From an uncultured Pelagibacteraceae bacterium (GTDB lineage Bacteria; Pseudomonadota; Alphaproteobacteria; Pelagibacterales; Pelagibacteraceae), in the NCBI GenBank assembly GCA_902606445.1, contig CACLGJ010000006.1, positions 1 to 46,237 on the forward strand: a stretch of 46,237 bases of DNA, in the 5' to 3' direction. Positions 27,932-37,592 of the stretch are shown here, piece after piece (positions within the stretch are counted from its first letter, which is position 1; each line of letters starts with the position of its first letter). Under the pieces are notes generated by a model. That model was not told where the DNA came from. It saw only the letters and a list, made by a program, of their open reading frames with translations, and ran no database searches. The position numbers were made by a program, and so were the translations under genes.

Positions 27932-28873
27932 TTATATACAAAACATCTTTAAACAAGCCATCCTTACTGCTACTCCAAGTTCTACTTGTTCTTTAATTAC
28001 ACTTTTATTAATGTCATCTGCTAATATAGTATCAATTTCAATACCTCTATTCATTGGACCTGGATGCATAATTAAAGCATCAGGCTTAGCATGTTTCAAT
28101 TTATCAGGAGTTAACCCATAATATTCATAATATTCTCTATTTGATGAAAGATATGAGCTAGTCATTCTTTCATTTTGTAATCTCAACATCATCACGATGT
28201 CACAATCTTTTAAACCCTTGTTCATATCGGTAAAAGTATTTACACCAAAATTTTCTATTTCTTTTGGCATTAAGTTTGTTGGAGCTATAATATTTACTTC
28301 TGCTCCAAGCATATTAAGTAAATATATATTTGATCTAGCAACTCTTGAGTGAAGAATATCACCACAAATTGCTATCTTAAGACCTTCAACTTTTTTCTTT
28401 CTATTAATAATTGTTAAAGCATCCAATAGTGCTTGAGTAGGGTGTTCTCTTCTACCGTCACCTGCATTTAAAACTGCACAATTAACTTTTTGAGATAATA
28501 AGTTACTAGCACCAGAGTCCTGGTGTCTTACAACAATTATATCTGGATGCATTGCATTTAAAGTCATAGCTGTATCTATTAATGTTTCACCTTTTTTGAT
28601 TGCTGAATTAGCCATATTCATTGACATTACATCTGCTCCTAATCTTTTTCCTGCTAATTCAAATGAACTTTGAGTTCTGGTAGAGGGTTCAAAAAACAAA
28701 TTTATTTGAGTTTTACCTCTAAGGGTATCAATTTTTTTATTTTTACTTTGGTTAAGTTTTATAAAAGATTGTGCTTCATCTAATATTAAATTGACATCAT
28801 TGATTGATAAATCTTGGATACCTAACAAATGTTTTTGGGAGATTTTAATAGCTTTATTGGTTTTAATTGCCAT
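27932..28873 (-). CDS. pyrB: aspartate carbamoyltransferase catalytic subunit
   Basis: ATCase makes carbamoyl-aspartate in pyrimidine synthesis. The 313-residue protein has the carbamoyl-phosphate loop [20 protein letters not shown], the [12 protein letters not shown] motif and the [12 protein letters not shown]-terminal loop. No pyrI regulatory gene is adjacent; instead the degenerate dihydroorotase-like gene follows without a gap, as in bacteria with PyrB-PyrC' dodecamers. A 42 bp gap separates it from ruvX upstream. Confidence 0.97.
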   Translation of the reverse strand: MAIKTNKAIKISQKHLLGIQDLSINDVNLILDEAQSFIKLNQSKNKKIDTLRGKTQINLFFEPSTRTQSSFELAGKRLGADVMSMNMANSAIKKGETLIDTAMTLNAMHPDIIVVRHQDSGASNLLSQKVNCAVLNAGDGRREHPTQALLDALTIINRKKKVEGLKIAICGDILHSRVARSNIYLLNMLGAEVNIIAPTNLMPKEIENFGVNTFTDMNKGLKDCDIVMMLRLQNERMTSSYLSSNREYYEYYGLTPDKLKHAKPDALIMHPGPMNRGIEIDTILADDINKSVIKEQVELGVAVRMACLKMFCI

Positions 28874-28915
28874 TAAAACCTACTCTATAACTATAAACCT
28901 CTATAATAGCAAGTA

Positions 28916-29371
28916 TTAATTATTTAAAAAATCTATTGCACCTTGCAATATAAATGCGGCAGCATTTTCATCTATTTTTTTTTCTCTTTTACTTACATTA
29001 ACATCAAGTTGACTAGATAAATTGAAAGCGCCTACTGTTGATAATCTTTCATCCCATAAACAAATAGGAATATTGATGTTTTCTTCAATTTTTTGAGAGG
29101 TGTCATTCACAGATTGAGCAGACCTACCTGATGAACCATCCATATTAAGAGGATTTCCAATTATGATTCCTTTGATATCATTCTCATCAATAATCACTTT
29201 AAGCTCAGAAATTAATTCATTTAAAGTATTTCTATTTATGGTTTTTAAAGGGGTAGCAATTAATTGTTTTTCATCACAAATAGATACACCAATTCTTTTA
29301 GAACCAAGGTCTAATCCTATCAATCTACACTTATCCAAGTGTTTTTTTTTAAAATCATCTAAGGTGATCAT
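28916..29371 (-). CDS. ruvX: RuvX/YqgF family pre-16S rRNA nuclease
   Basis: YqgF is an RNase H-fold nuclease implicated in 16S rRNA 5'-end maturation; it was first proposed as a Holliday-junction resolvase. The 151-residue protein has LIGLDLGSKRIGVSICDE (first catalytic Asp), GIIIGNPLNMDGSSG, and LWDERLSTVGA with DENAAAFILQGAIDFL at the C-terminus. Length is typical (E. coli 138). It diverges from gatC across a 50 bp gap and could head the minus-strand unit ruvX-pyrB-pyrX-plsY-topA-ridA. Confidence 0.94.
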   Translation of the reverse strand: MITLDDFKKKHLDKCRLIGLDLGSKRIGVSICDEKQLIATPLKTINRNTLNELISELKVIIDENDIKGIIIGNPLNMDGSSGRSAQSVNDTSQKIEENINIPICLWDERLSTVGAFNLSSQLDVNVSKREKKIDENAAAFILQGAIDFLNN

Positions 29372-29421
29372 ATTGTATATTTTAAACTTAAGTGGTAGTT
29401 TGCGACATATTTAAATAGCAT

Positions 29422-29709
29422 ATGAGTATAGATCTTAAAACAATAAAACATATCTCAAAATTATCAAGAATTTCAGTTGATGAAAAAAGAGCTAAAAAAT
29501 TAGCTGGTGATTTAAATTCAATTTTTGATTTTATTGAAAAACTTAATGAATTGAAAACAGATAATGTCGAGCCATTAACTTCTATCGCTGAAACAACATT
29601 AAAACTCAGACCTGACGAGGTTAAAAGTAAGAATATTAGAGAGCAAATTGTTAAAAATTCTCCTCAAGATAATGAAGATTATTTTGTTGTACCAAAGGTT
29701 ATTGAATAA
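29422..29709 (+). CDS. gatC: Asp-tRNA(Asn)/Glu-tRNA(Gln) amidotransferase subunit C
   Basis: GatC stabilises GatA in the amidotransferase that converts Glu-tRNA(Gln) and/or Asp-tRNA(Asn). The 95-residue protein has the pattern IKHISKLSRISVDEKRAKKL, LNSIFDFIEKLNELKTDNVE and a C-terminal RPDEVK...VVPKVIE, where VxVPKVIE is typical. It overlaps gatA by one base. Presence of the system implies that at least one of GlnRS or AsnRS is missing or non-discriminating partners exist. Confidence 0.96.
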   Translation: MSIDLKTIKHISKLSRISVDEKRAKKLAGDLNSIFDFIEKLNELKTDNVEPLTSIAETTLKLRPDEVKSKNIREQIVKNSPQDNEDYFVVPKVIE

Positions 29710-31166
29710 TGTCAGATATAACAAAACAATCTTTAATAGAATTAGTTGAAAATATAAAAAATAAAAAATTATCTTCAATGGATGTAACTAAAGCATTTAT
29801 AGAAAGATCTGAAAAGTCTAAAGAATTAAATGCATATATTACTGAGGACTTCACTTCAGCTTTAGATAAAGCAAAAAAATTTGATCAAAAACCTAATTTA
29901 GATTTAAAATTGCCTGGAATTCCAATGGCAGTTAAAGATTTATTTTGTACGAAAGATATTAAAACAACTGCTGGTAGTAAAATTCTAAATAATTTTGTAC
30001 CAACTTATGAATCTACAGTAACTGAAAATATTTGGAAAGAAGGTGCAATACTTTTAGGAAAATTAAATTGTGATGAATTTGCAATGGGTTCATCAAATGA
30101 AACTAGTTTTTTTGGCAATGTTCAAAATCCTATCGATAAAGATTTGGTTCCAGGTGGTTCGTCTGGTGGATCTGCTTCGGCAGTGTCTGGACAATTAACG
30201 CCCATTACGATTGGTACGGATACTGGTGGATCAATTAGACAACCAGCTTCATTTACAGGGACTGTAGGTTTAAAACCGACATATGGAAGTTGTTCACGTT
30301 ATGGAATCGTTGCTTTCGCATCATCTTTAGACCAAGCGGGACCAATGGCACAAAATGTTAAAGATTGTGCTTTGTTGCAGGAAGTAATTAGCACCTATGA
30401 TTCAAAAGACTCTACCTCAATAGATTTTAAAAGAAATCAATACAGCAAGGAACTTACTAATAATATAAAAGGAAAAAAAATTGGGATACCAAAAGAATAT
30501 AGAGTTGATGGGATGCCAAAAGAGATTGAAGATCTTTGGCAAAAAGGAATTCAGTATGTCAAAGATTGTGGTGCTGAAACTATAGACATTTCGCTCCCTC
30601 ATACTAGTTATGCTTTACCAACTTATTATATTGTTGCTCCTGCTGAAGCATCTTCAAATCTGGCAAGATATGATGGTGTGAAGTATGGATTTAGAGCTAA
30701 AGGTGAAAACTTAATTGATATGTATGAAAAAACTAGATCTGAAGGATTTGGTGCTGAAGTTCAAAGAAGAATTATGATTGGAACTTATGTTTTATCATCT
30801 GGTTATTATGATGCGTATTATCTAAAAGCCCAAAAAGTAAGAAAACTTATTAAAAATGATTTTGATGAAGCATATAAAAAAGTTGATGCAATTTTAACTC
30901 CATCTACCCCTAGTTCAGCATTTAAATTAGGTGAAAAAACAAATGATCCAGTTTCAATGTATCTTAATGATATATTTACAGTTCCAGTAAATTTGGCAGG
31001 ATTACCAGGGATATCGATTCCAGCAGGACATGATGCTAAAGGTTATCCTTTAGGTTTACAAATTATTGGTAAAGCTTTTGATGAACAAAATATACTAAAT
31101 ATTGCATATGCAATGGAACAGAAGATTAATTTCAAAAACAAGATTACTGATTGGTGGATTAAGTGA
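29709..31166 (+). CDS. gatA: Asp-tRNA(Asn)/Glu-tRNA(Gln) amidotransferase subunit A
   Basis: GatA is the glutaminase-type amidase that releases ammonia for tRNA transamidation. The 485-residue protein shows the amidase-signature catalytic triad: Lys in [11 protein letters not shown], the Gly/Ser-rich [13 protein letters not shown], and [16 protein letters not shown] with the nucleophilic and cis Ser. The C-terminal [13 protein letters not shown] is typical. It overlaps gatC at the start by 1 bp and gatB at the end by 4 bp. Confidence 0.98.
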   Translation: MSDITKQSLIELVENIKNKKLSSMDVTKAFIERSEKSKELNAYITEDFTSALDKAKKFDQKPNLDLKLPGIPMAVKDLFCTKDIKTTAGSKILNNFVPTYESTVTENIWKEGAILLGKLNCDEFAMGSSNETSFFGNVQNPIDKDLVPGGSSGGSASAVSGQLTPITIGTDTGGSIRQPASFTGTVGLKPTYGSCSRYGIVAFASSLDQAGPMAQNVKDCALLQEVISTYDSKDSTSIDFKRNQYSKELTNNIKGKKIGIPKEYRVDGMPKEIEDLWQKGIQYVKDCGAETIDISLPHTSYALPTYYIVAPAEASSNLARYDGVKYGFRAKGENLIDMYEKTRSEGFGAEVQRRIMIGTYVLSSGYYDAYYLKAQKVRKLIKNDFDEAYKKVDAILTPSTPSSAFKLGEKTNDPVSMYLNDIFTVPVNLAGLPGISIPAGHDAKGYPLGLQIIGKAFDEQNILNIAYAMEQKINFKNKITDWWIK

Positions 31167-32638
31167 TTAAAAAAAATTCAGAATATTTAATCAATCGAAA
31201 AGATAATCAATATGAGGTCGTGATTGGTTTAGAGGTCCATGCTCAAGTATTATCAGAGTCAAAATTATTTTCTACCTCAGCTACTAAATTTGGAGCTGAA
31301 CCAAACACTCAGGTAAGTTTAGTTGATGCTGCATTCCCTGGAATGTTACCTGTAATTAATGAATTTTGTATAAAACAAGCTATTAAAACTGGTATTGGCC
31401 TTAATGCAAAAATTAATAAACGTTCAGTATTTGATAGAAAAAATTATTTTTATGCAGATTTACCTCAAGGATATCAAATTTCTCAATTTAAAGACCCAAT
31501 AGTAGGTGAGGGTAAGGTTATTTTAGACATGCCCGATGGACAAAAGGAAGTAGGTATTGAAAGATTACATTTAGAACAAGATGCGGGTAAAAGTATTCAT
31601 GATCTTGATCCTCAAAATACATTTGTTGATCTAAATAGATCAGGAGTTGCTTTAATGGAAATTGTAAGTAAGCCAGATCTTAGATCTCCAGATGAAGTTA
31701 GTTCATACATTAAGAAATTAAGATCAATTATGAGATATTTAGGAACATGTGATGGTAATATGCAAGAAGGATCATTAAGAGCCGATGTTAATGTATCAGT
31801 GAGAATAAAAGGCTCTAAAGAACTTGGAACAAGATGTGAGATTAAAAATGTTAACTCAATAAAATTTATGCAAATGGCTATTGAATATGAAGCTAATCGA
31901 CAAGTTGATTTAATAGAGGAAGGTAATTCAATAGACCAAGAAACTAGATTATTTGATACTAAAAAAAATGAGACAAGATCTATGAGATCAAAAGAAGATG
32001 CACATGATTATAGATACTTTCCAGATCCAGATTTGCTACCTTTAGAAGTTTCTGATGAATTTATTAACAAACTTAAGTCTGACATTCCTGAGTTACCAGA
32101 TGATAAAAAGAAAAGATTTATTGATGAATTTAAACTATCACCTTACGAAGCAAATATACTAGTTTCAGATATCGATACAGCAAAATACTTTGAAGAAGTT
32201 GTTGCTAAGATGGGCAAAAATAAAGATATAAAACTAGCAGTTAATTGGATTACTGGTGAGTTATTCGCCGTTTTAAATAGCCGAAATATAGAAATTTCTC
32301 AAAGCCCAATAAGTGCTAAGAATTTAGCAATACTGATTAATTTAATTAAAAATGGAACAATTTCAGGAAAAATTGCCAAAACAGTATTTGAGTTAATGAT
32401 GGATGGAAACAAAGATCCTCAAAAAATTGTCGAGGAAAAAGGATTAAAACAACAGAGTGATCCCAAAGCACTTGAGGCTCTAATAGATAAAATAATAAAT
32501 GATAATAGAGAAAAGGCAGTTGAATATAAACAAGGTAAAGAAAAATTATTTGGATTTTTTGTTGGTCAAGCAATGAAAGCTTCTGGTGGTAAGGCGAATC
32601 CTCAATTAATAAATGAGATATTAAAGAAAAAGCTTTAA
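31163..32638 (+). CDS. gatB: Asp-tRNA(Asn)/Glu-tRNA(Gln) amidotransferase subunit B
   Basis: GatB phosphorylates the mischarged tRNA carboxylate and completes transamidation. The 491-residue protein has [52 protein letters not shown] and [17 protein letters not shown], and a C-terminal YqeY-like tRNA-binding helical domain. The start is GTG at 31163, overlapping the gatA TGA (GTGA); another in-frame codon further in would cut the protein before its conserved domain. Four base pairs separate its stop from the methyltransferase gene. Confidence 0.97.
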   Translation: MIKKNSEYLINRKDNQYEVVIGLEVHAQVLSESKLFSTSATKFGAEPNTQVSLVDAAFPGMLPVINEFCIKQAIKTGIGLNAKINKRSVFDRKNYFYADLPQGYQISQFKDPIVGEGKVILDMPDGQKEVGIERLHLEQDAGKSIHDLDPQNTFVDLNRSGVALMEIVSKPDLRSPDEVSSYIKKLRSIMRYLGTCDGNMQEGSLRADVNVSVRIKGSKELGTRCEIKNVNSIKFMQMAIEYEANRQVDLIEEGNSIDQETRLFDTKKNETRSMRSKEDAHDYRYFPDPDLLPLEVSDEFINKLKSDIPELPDDKKKRFIDEFKLSPYEANILVSDIDTAKYFEEVVAKMGKNKDIKLAVNWITGELFAVLNSRNIEISQSPISAKNLAILINLIKNGTISGKIAKTVFELMMDGNKDPQKIVEEKGLKQQSDPKALEALIDKIINDNREKAVEYKQGKEKLFGFFVGQAMKASGGKANPQLINEILKKKL

Positions 32639-32642
32639 TTCA

Positions 32643-33293
32643 ATGGGTGCAAACCTTGATATCACTGAAAAATTACAAAATTATATTAATAATTTTGGAT
32701 TAAAGCTTAATTCAATTCAACAAGAAATAATTGATTATAATAAAACCATAGGGGACATTAAAAGAATGCAGGTTGATCCTACTCAATGTCATTTTCTTCA
32801 TTTAATAATCAAAATTTCAAATATTAAAAATGTTCTTGAAATTGGAACCTTTACAGGACTAAGTGCACTTTCTATCTCTCTCGCTTTACCAGAAGATGGT
32901 AAATTAATTGCATTAGATAAAAATGACGAAACTAATAAAATAGCATTAAGTTTTTTTAAAAAGGCGAGACAGGAACATAAGATTGAAACAATAATTAAAC
33001 CTGCTCTTGAAACTTTAGAAGAGTTGAAGAATAAAAAATTTGATATGATTTTTATTGATGCTGATAAAATGAATTATAAACAGTATTATGAAAAATCTTT
33101 AGGATTAATTAATCAAGGTGGACTAATCATAATTGACAATGTTCTATGGCATGGGGAAGTAGCTGATGAAAAAATAAATGATAAATTCACTTTAAATATT
33201 AGAGAATTTAATGAATTTGTATCAAATGACAAAAGGGTAGAACAAATTATTATTCCATTAGGTGATGGAATGACTGTCTGTAGAGTTTTATGA
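32643..33293 (+). CDS. class I SAM-dependent O-methyltransferase (caffeoyl-CoA OMT-like)
   Basis: The 216-residue protein has the SAM-binding motif VLEIGTFTGLSALSISLALP (about residues 61-80), an acidic residue in LIALDKND, the FDMIFIDADKMNYKQYYEKS motif typical of the cation-dependent O-methyltransferase family 3, and IIDNVLWHGEVAD. Its substrate cannot be told from sequence; bacterial relatives act on catechols or on tRNA (TrmR type). It lies between gatB and trhO, the latter also a tRNA enzyme, and its TGA overlaps that start. Confidence 0.88.
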   Translation: MGANLDITEKLQNYINNFGLKLNSIQQEIIDYNKTIGDIKRMQVDPTQCHFLHLIIKISNIKNVLEIGTFTGLSALSISLALPEDGKLIALDKNDETNKIALSFFKKARQEHKIETIIKPALETLEELKNKKFDMIFIDADKMNYKQYYEKSLGLINQGGLIIIDNVLWHGEVADEKINDKFTLNIREFNEFVSNDKRVEQIIIPLGDGMTVCRVL

Positions 33294-34201
33294 TGTTTAA
33301 GGTTTTTGGTTTTTATAAATTTATTAAGATAAAATCTTTAAAAAAAAATAAAAATCTCTTACAAAAATTCCTTATAAAAAATAATATAAAAGGTACTGTA
33401 ATTATTGCTAAAGAAGGATTAAATGGAACCATATCTGGTTATGCTAAAGATATTGAAAAAGCAATTGAAAAACTTAAATCTTTATTTTCAATCAAACTTT
33501 TTGACAATTATAATATCTCAAAATCTAAATTTCAGCCATTCCATAAACCTAAAATAAAAATCAAAAAAGAAACTGTTCCAATGAATTTGACTTTGAATTC
33601 TAAAGAAAGAAATATTAATAGACATTTAAATCCTAATGAATGGAACAAACTGATTAAGGATAAAAATACTTATATAATTGATACTAGAAAATCTTTTGAG
33701 TACAAAGTTGGCACATTTAAAAGATCAATAAATCCAAATGTAGATAATTTTAGAGATTTTCCTAAATACTTAAACAAACTAAAAAAGAATAAACCTGTAG
33801 CAATGTTTTGTACTGGTGGAATACGTTGCGAAAAAACTTCAATATATTTGAAGAAAAAGGGTTTTAAAAATATATATCAACTAAATGGTGGTATTCTAAA
33901 TTATCTAAATAAAATTAAGAGAAAAGATAGCCTATGGAAAGGAGAATGTTTCGTTTTTGATAACAGAATCAGTCTCAAACATGGTTTAAAGCTGGGCACA
34001 TACTCTGTCTGTAGTGGATGTAGAATGCCCATTTCCCAAAAAGAAAAAACATCTAAAAAGTATGAGGAAGGTGTTTCTTGTCCTAAATGTTATGATAAAT
34101 TATCAAAAGCTCAAAAATCTCGTTTTAGAATGAGACAAAGTCAGATATACAAAGCCAAACAATCTGGAAAAAAACACATTTTTCAAAAAGAATTTATATA
34201 A
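33290..34201 (+). CDS. trhO: tRNA uridine(34) hydroxylase TrhO (YceA, rhodanese domain)
   Basis: TrhO hydroxylates U34 of certain tRNAs as a step to 5-carboxymethoxy/methoxyuridine. The 303-residue protein has the N-terminal acylphosphatase-like domain (GTVIIAKEGLNGTISGY), a rhodanese domain with active-loop FCTGGIRCEKT (Cys174) and a C-terminal segment with CSGCRMP and SCPKCYDKL, all as in YceA. Two adjacent ATG codons at 33290 and 33293 are possible starts; both overlap the preceding stop. The neighbouring SAM methyltransferase might act on the same modification, which is inference only. Confidence 0.92.
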   Translation: MMFKVFGFYKFIKIKSLKKNKNLLQKFLIKNNIKGTVIIAKEGLNGTISGYAKDIEKAIEKLKSLFSIKLFDNYNISKSKFQPFHKPKIKIKKETVPMNLTLNSKERNINRHLNPNEWNKLIKDKNTYIIDTRKSFEYKVGTFKRSINPNVDNFRDFPKYLNKLKKNKPVAMFCTGGIRCEKTSIYLKKKGFKNIYQLNGGILNYLNKIKRKDSLWKGECFVFDNRISLKHGLKLGTYSVCSGCRMPISQKEKTSKKYEEGVSCPKCYDKLSKAQKSRFRMRQSQIYKAKQSGKKHIFQKEFI

Positions 34202-34204
34202 GGA
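34200..34204 (+). promoter_or_regulatory. ribosome-binding site supporting a TTG start
   Basis: AAGGA lies five bases before TTG 34210, overlapping the trhO stop. It is the evidence for choosing TTG as the MATE exporter start, since no ATG or GTG lies close by in frame. Confidence 0.6.
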
Positions 34205-34209
34205 TAACT

Positions 34210-35580
34210 TTGTCTAAATCCATCAAGTTAACTAAAGATCCTATTTGGTCACTACTAAGAAAAGTAACTATACCAGCAAGTGTAGGGTCATTGTTTCAAA
34301 CTTTTTATAATCTAGTAGACACTTGGTTTGCTGGTAAGATTTCAGCTGAAGCTATAGGTGCAATAGCAAAATCATTTCCAATCTATTTTACTATAATTGC
34401 TGTTGGTGTTGGTATTGGAGCGGCTACTAATGCTTTAATAGGTAATTCTATAGGAGAAAAAAAAGAAAAAACTGCCTCTTTATATATTGCTCAGTCCTTG
34501 ATTTTCGCTTTAGCTGTCTCTGTAATAGTTACATTGTTTGGTTTGAATGTTTCAAACTTTCTTTTAGGTGTTATGGGATCGGATGCAAATGGCATAGCAT
34601 TAACTAGAGAATATTTAGATATTATATTTTATGGAACTTTTATTGTACTGATTCAAATTTCTTTAAATGGTACTTTAAATGCTCAAGGTGATACAAAAAG
34701 CTATAGAAACGTTTTAATATTTAGTTTTTTCTTAAATATTTTTCTAAATCCATTATTTATTTGGGGTTATGGTTTTATTCCAGGTTTTGGTATAGCAGGT
34801 CTTGCAATTGCCACCGTTATTTCTCAATCAATTGGAACAATCTATTTAGCTTATAAAGTAAATAACTGTAAAATACGAAAATATCTAAAGATTGAGTGTT
34901 TTATTCCAAAATTTGAGTTTCTAAAAACATTGGTAAATCAAGCAGTGCCAATAATGTTTAGTATGCTGTTTATCGGTGTTGGAATTTTCAATATTTTATA
35001 TTTTATTGGACAATTTGGTGATCTAGCAACAGCAGGGTATGGTGCTGCGTTAAGAGTTGAGCAGGTTTTTTTATTACCAGTCATTGGTTTAAATACAGCA
35101 GTTCTTTCAATTGGTGGGCAAAACTTTGGAGCCAAAGCTTTTGATAGAATAAGAGAATTATACACAAAAGCTTTATTTTTTGGATGCTCTTTTATGATAG
35201 TTGCTGGTATAATATTATTTTTTGGTGCAGAGTTTTTTGTAACCTTATTTACGGACAATCAAGAGGCTATAAAACACGGCGCTATCTATTTAAAAGTAGC
35301 AGCCTTAATAGGACCCATATACCCAGCATTTTTTATTACCACTGCTGTATTTCAAGCAGTTAAAAAACCTCTTTACAGTCTTTATTTAAGTATATTAAGA
35401 CTGACTGCATTTCCTTTTTTAAGCTTATGGTATGTAATAAATATTAGAGGAGGGGACTACGCGGATATTTTTTATACTATAATGGTTACTAATTGGGTAA
35501 TGGGAATTGCACTTTTAATATTTATTGGATACTTTTTAAATAATGTTTTTAAACAAAATAAAACTCTTTTTAGTTATTAG
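34210..35580 (+). CDS. MATE family efflux transporter
   Basis: MATE proteins export cationic or other small compounds using Na+ or H+ gradients. The 456-residue protein has about twelve membrane helices in two similar halves; the N-terminal half begins TIPASVGSLFQTFYNLVDTW, the family's start of helix 1, and the second half includes QAVPIMFSMLFIGVGIFNIL and LRVEQVFLLPVIGLNTAVLS. The start is TTG 34210 behind an AAGGA site. The substrate is unknown. Its last 38 bp overlap the nuclease gene in another frame. Confidence 0.92.
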   Translation: MSKSIKLTKDPIWSLLRKVTIPASVGSLFQTFYNLVDTWFAGKISAEAIGAIAKSFPIYFTIIAVGVGIGAATNALIGNSIGEKKEKTASLYIAQSLIFALAVSVIVTLFGLNVSNFLLGVMGSDANGIALTREYLDIIFYGTFIVLIQISLNGTLNAQGDTKSYRNVLIFSFFLNIFLNPLFIWGYGFIPGFGIAGLAIATVISQSIGTIYLAYKVNNCKIRKYLKIECFIPKFEFLKTLVNQAVPIMFSMLFIGVGIFNILYFIGQFGDLATAGYGAALRVEQVFLLPVIGLNTAVLSIGGQNFGAKAFDRIRELYTKALFFGCSFMIVAGIILFFGAEFFVTLFTDNQEAIKHGAIYLKVAALIGPIYPAFFITTAVFQAVKKPLYSLYLSILRLTAFPFLSLWYVINIRGGDYADIFYTIMVTNWVMGIALLIFIGYFLNNVFKQNKTLFSY

Positions 35581-36022
35581 CATCTGTCTAATATTTTTTT
35601 TCTTAACTTATAATGATGTCAAATCATACGAAATCAAGATAATTGATGGCGACACTATTCATTTAAACGGTAAGAAAATAAGATTTTCTGGAATTGATAC
35701 TCCTGAACTTAAACAAACTTGTAAGCAAAATGATAAAATCATTTATTGTGGGATAAAAGCTAAAAAATTATTAATTGATAAGATTGCTGATCAAAAAGTG
35801 AATTGTATAGAAGAAGGTAAAGACCAATATAAAAGAACTCTTGCAGAATGTTTTGTAAATAATCTTAGTTTATCTAGCTATCTAGTTAAAAAAGGTTATG
35901 CATTTGCTTATAGAAAATATTCTAAAAAATTCATTAAAGATGAAGATTACGCAAGAATTAATAGTCTGGGGATGTGGTCTATGAATTTTGAATTTCCTTG
36001 GGATTATAGAAGGAAAAATTAA
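35543..36022 (+). CDS. membrane-anchored or secreted SNase-like nuclease
   Basis: The 159-residue protein has an N-terminal hydrophobic segment (about residues 6-23; FLVISICLIFFFLTY), then a staphylococcal nuclease-like OB fold: IIDGDTIHLNGKKIRFSGID with the metal Asp and first Arg, TPELKQTC, and KDQYKRTLAEC for the second catalytic Arg region. Families of this type are Ca2+-dependent nucleases in the periplasm. The start lies within the MATE gene and no alternative in-frame start keeps the membrane segment. It converges on the ABC permease gene with a 4 bp overlap. Confidence 0.88.
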   Translation: MFLNKIKLFLVISICLIFFFLTYNDVKSYEIKIIDGDTIHLNGKKIRFSGIDTPELKQTCKQNDKIIYCGIKAKKLLIDKIADQKVNCIEEGKDQYKRTLAECFVNNLSLSSYLVKKGYAFAYRKYSKKFIKDEDYARINSLGMWSMNFEFPWDYRRKN

Positions 36023-36750
36023 TCTTTATTTAATTTTTTTTCTAACTTTCTTACAAGATAAGACACAATTAATATTAAAACTAAGTATTCAAGAATTAAA
36101 AATGTGTAAATTTCTAGCGGTCTATAAGTTGTAACAACTAGTTCGTTTGCTTTCCTAGTTAAGTCCCCTATACCAATTATAGATACAAGAGAGGACATTT
36201 TTAAAACATAAACAAATTGATTGCCAATAGCAGGTAAGATATTTTTGATTGCCTGGGGAAGAATTACTAAACGTAATTTCCTAAAAAAACTTAGTCCTAA
36301 TGAACTACCAGCCTCCCATTGAGATTTTTTAATTGAATTTATTCCAGCTCTAAAAATTTCAGCCTGAAATGCACTCTCACTTATTGATAAAGCAATAATA
36401 CCGGATACAAATGGACTAAAACTTATTCCTGTCATTATTGGTAAACCATAATAAATCCATAAAATTAAAACAAGGAGAGGTACTGCTCTGACAATTTCAA
36501 CATATCCAATATTAAGATAAGTCAGATATTTACTTTTTGCCAAAGATGGAACAGCTACAATAAAACCAATAATCATTGAAATTAATATTGAAATAACTGA
36601 AATATAAACTGTAGTTGTTAGACCAGATAATAAAAATTTAAGATTGGTTAAACCTTCAATATTATTTGGAGATAAAATTAACCAATTTAAATCGTTTTTC
36701 CCACAAGAGGTTAGTGACAGAATAAGAAGTAGAAAAAATAAATTTCTCAC
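36019..36750 (-). CDS. amino-acid-type ABC transporter permease (HisM family)
   Basis: The 243-residue protein has the polar amino acid permease fold: TVYISVISILISMIIGFIVA, EIVRAVPLLVLILWIYYGLP, the AFQAEIFRAGINSI segment and the EAA loop EAGSSLGLSFFRKLRLVILPQ that docks on the ATPase. Five to six membrane helices are visible. Unusually the first residues read MRNLFFLLLILSLTSCGKND, resembling a lipoprotein signal (lipobox LTSC) ahead of the first expected helix. It follows the binding protein by 40 bp. No ATPase gene is in the window, so it must borrow one. Confidence 0.92.
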   Translation of the reverse strand: MRNLFFLLLILSLTSCGKNDLNWLILSPNNIEGLTNLKFLLSGLTTTVYISVISILISMIIGFIVAVPSLAKSKYLTYLNIGYVEIVRAVPLLVLILWIYYGLPIMTGISFSPFVSGIIALSISESAFQAEIFRAGINSIKKSQWEAGSSLGLSFFRKLRLVILPQAIKNILPAIGNQFVYVLKMSSLVSIIGIGDLTRKANELVVTTYRPLEIYTFLILEYLVLILIVSYLVRKLEKKLNKD

Positions 36751-36790
36751 CCTCTGATTTATAAAGAATTAAAAATTAATTACTAACTGA

Positions 36791-37558
36791 TTATAAGCTC
36801 TTTAGATTATATTTTGCTAATAACTTAGTGAAGAAACCTGATGATTTTTTCTTTTGTATCCAGTCATTAATATAACTGTTCCATTTGTCATCACCTTTTG
36901 GAACCATCATAGCTAAAAAAGCTGGATTTTTTTCTCCATCAGGAACAATAGCTAGTTGAGGATATTTGATTACTAATTTATTTGCCTCCGTTGAACTCGT
37001 AATATTACCATCTGCTCTACCAGCTAAAACTTCTTGAAAGTCTCTGGCAGGAGCTTCAACTGAATTTAATTTAGATTTAGGAAAAAATTCTTTTGCCTTC
37101 TCCTCTTGAGATGTACCTAGAGTGGTTGCTATTGTTACATTTGAATTGTTAAGCGAATCCCAAGTTGAAAATTTTTTTAAATTCTTTTTTAGAACTAGTG
37201 GAACAGTTCCATATTTATAATAAGTATCTGTAAATCCTGCTACTTCTGCTCTTTTTGGGGTTTTTGTTACACTTGTTGAAATATCATATCTTGCTGACGT
37301 GATGCCCGAAACAATAGTTTTCCATTCTGCAGGGACAAATTCAATTTTTACTCCCATGTCTTTAGCAAGTTCATTCATTACATCAATATCAAATCCTTTA
37401 TACTTGTTAGTCGCCGGATCTTTCATTGTCATTGGATCCCAGTCTCCAGTTGTGCCAACTTTTAAAATTCCTGCTGACATTATTTTGTCTAAATTTGATT
37501 CTGCGTTCAAAGAAAAGGGTAAAAGAGCAAATAATGCTATTAAAAATATTTTTTTCAT
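36791..37558 (-). CDS. periplasmic substrate-binding protein, family 3 (amino-acid type)
   Basis: The 255-residue protein has a cleavable signal peptide ([20 protein letters not shown]), then the SBP family 3 fold: [38 protein letters not shown], and [20 protein letters not shown] in domain 1, with the second domain around [19 protein letters not shown]. The TTGDWDP beginning recalls cyclohexadienyl-dehydratase-like members of this fold, so a periplasmic enzyme rather than a transporter subunit is an alternative. The ligand is unknown. It lies 34 bp after soxG and before the permease. Confidence 0.88.
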   Translation of the reverse strand: MKKIFLIALFALLPFSLNAESNLDKIMSAGILKVGTTGDWDPMTMKDPATNKYKGFDIDVMNELAKDMGVKIEFVPAEWKTIVSGITSARYDISTSVTKTPKRAEVAGFTDTYYKYGTVPLVLKKNLKKFSTWDSLNNSNVTIATTLGTSQEEKAKEFFPKSKLNSVEAPARDFQEVLAGRADGNITSSTEANKLVIKYPQLAIVPDGEKNPAFLAMMVPKGDDKWNSYINDWIQKKKSSGFFTKLLAKYNLKSL

Positions 37559-37592
37559 AATTTAAAGTAACTGATTTAATAATGAATTGTGA

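Noticed and set aside
34938-35258. 106-codon minus-strand open frame opposite the MATE gene
   Set aside because: It is a shadow: the opposite strand encodes conserved MATE helices.
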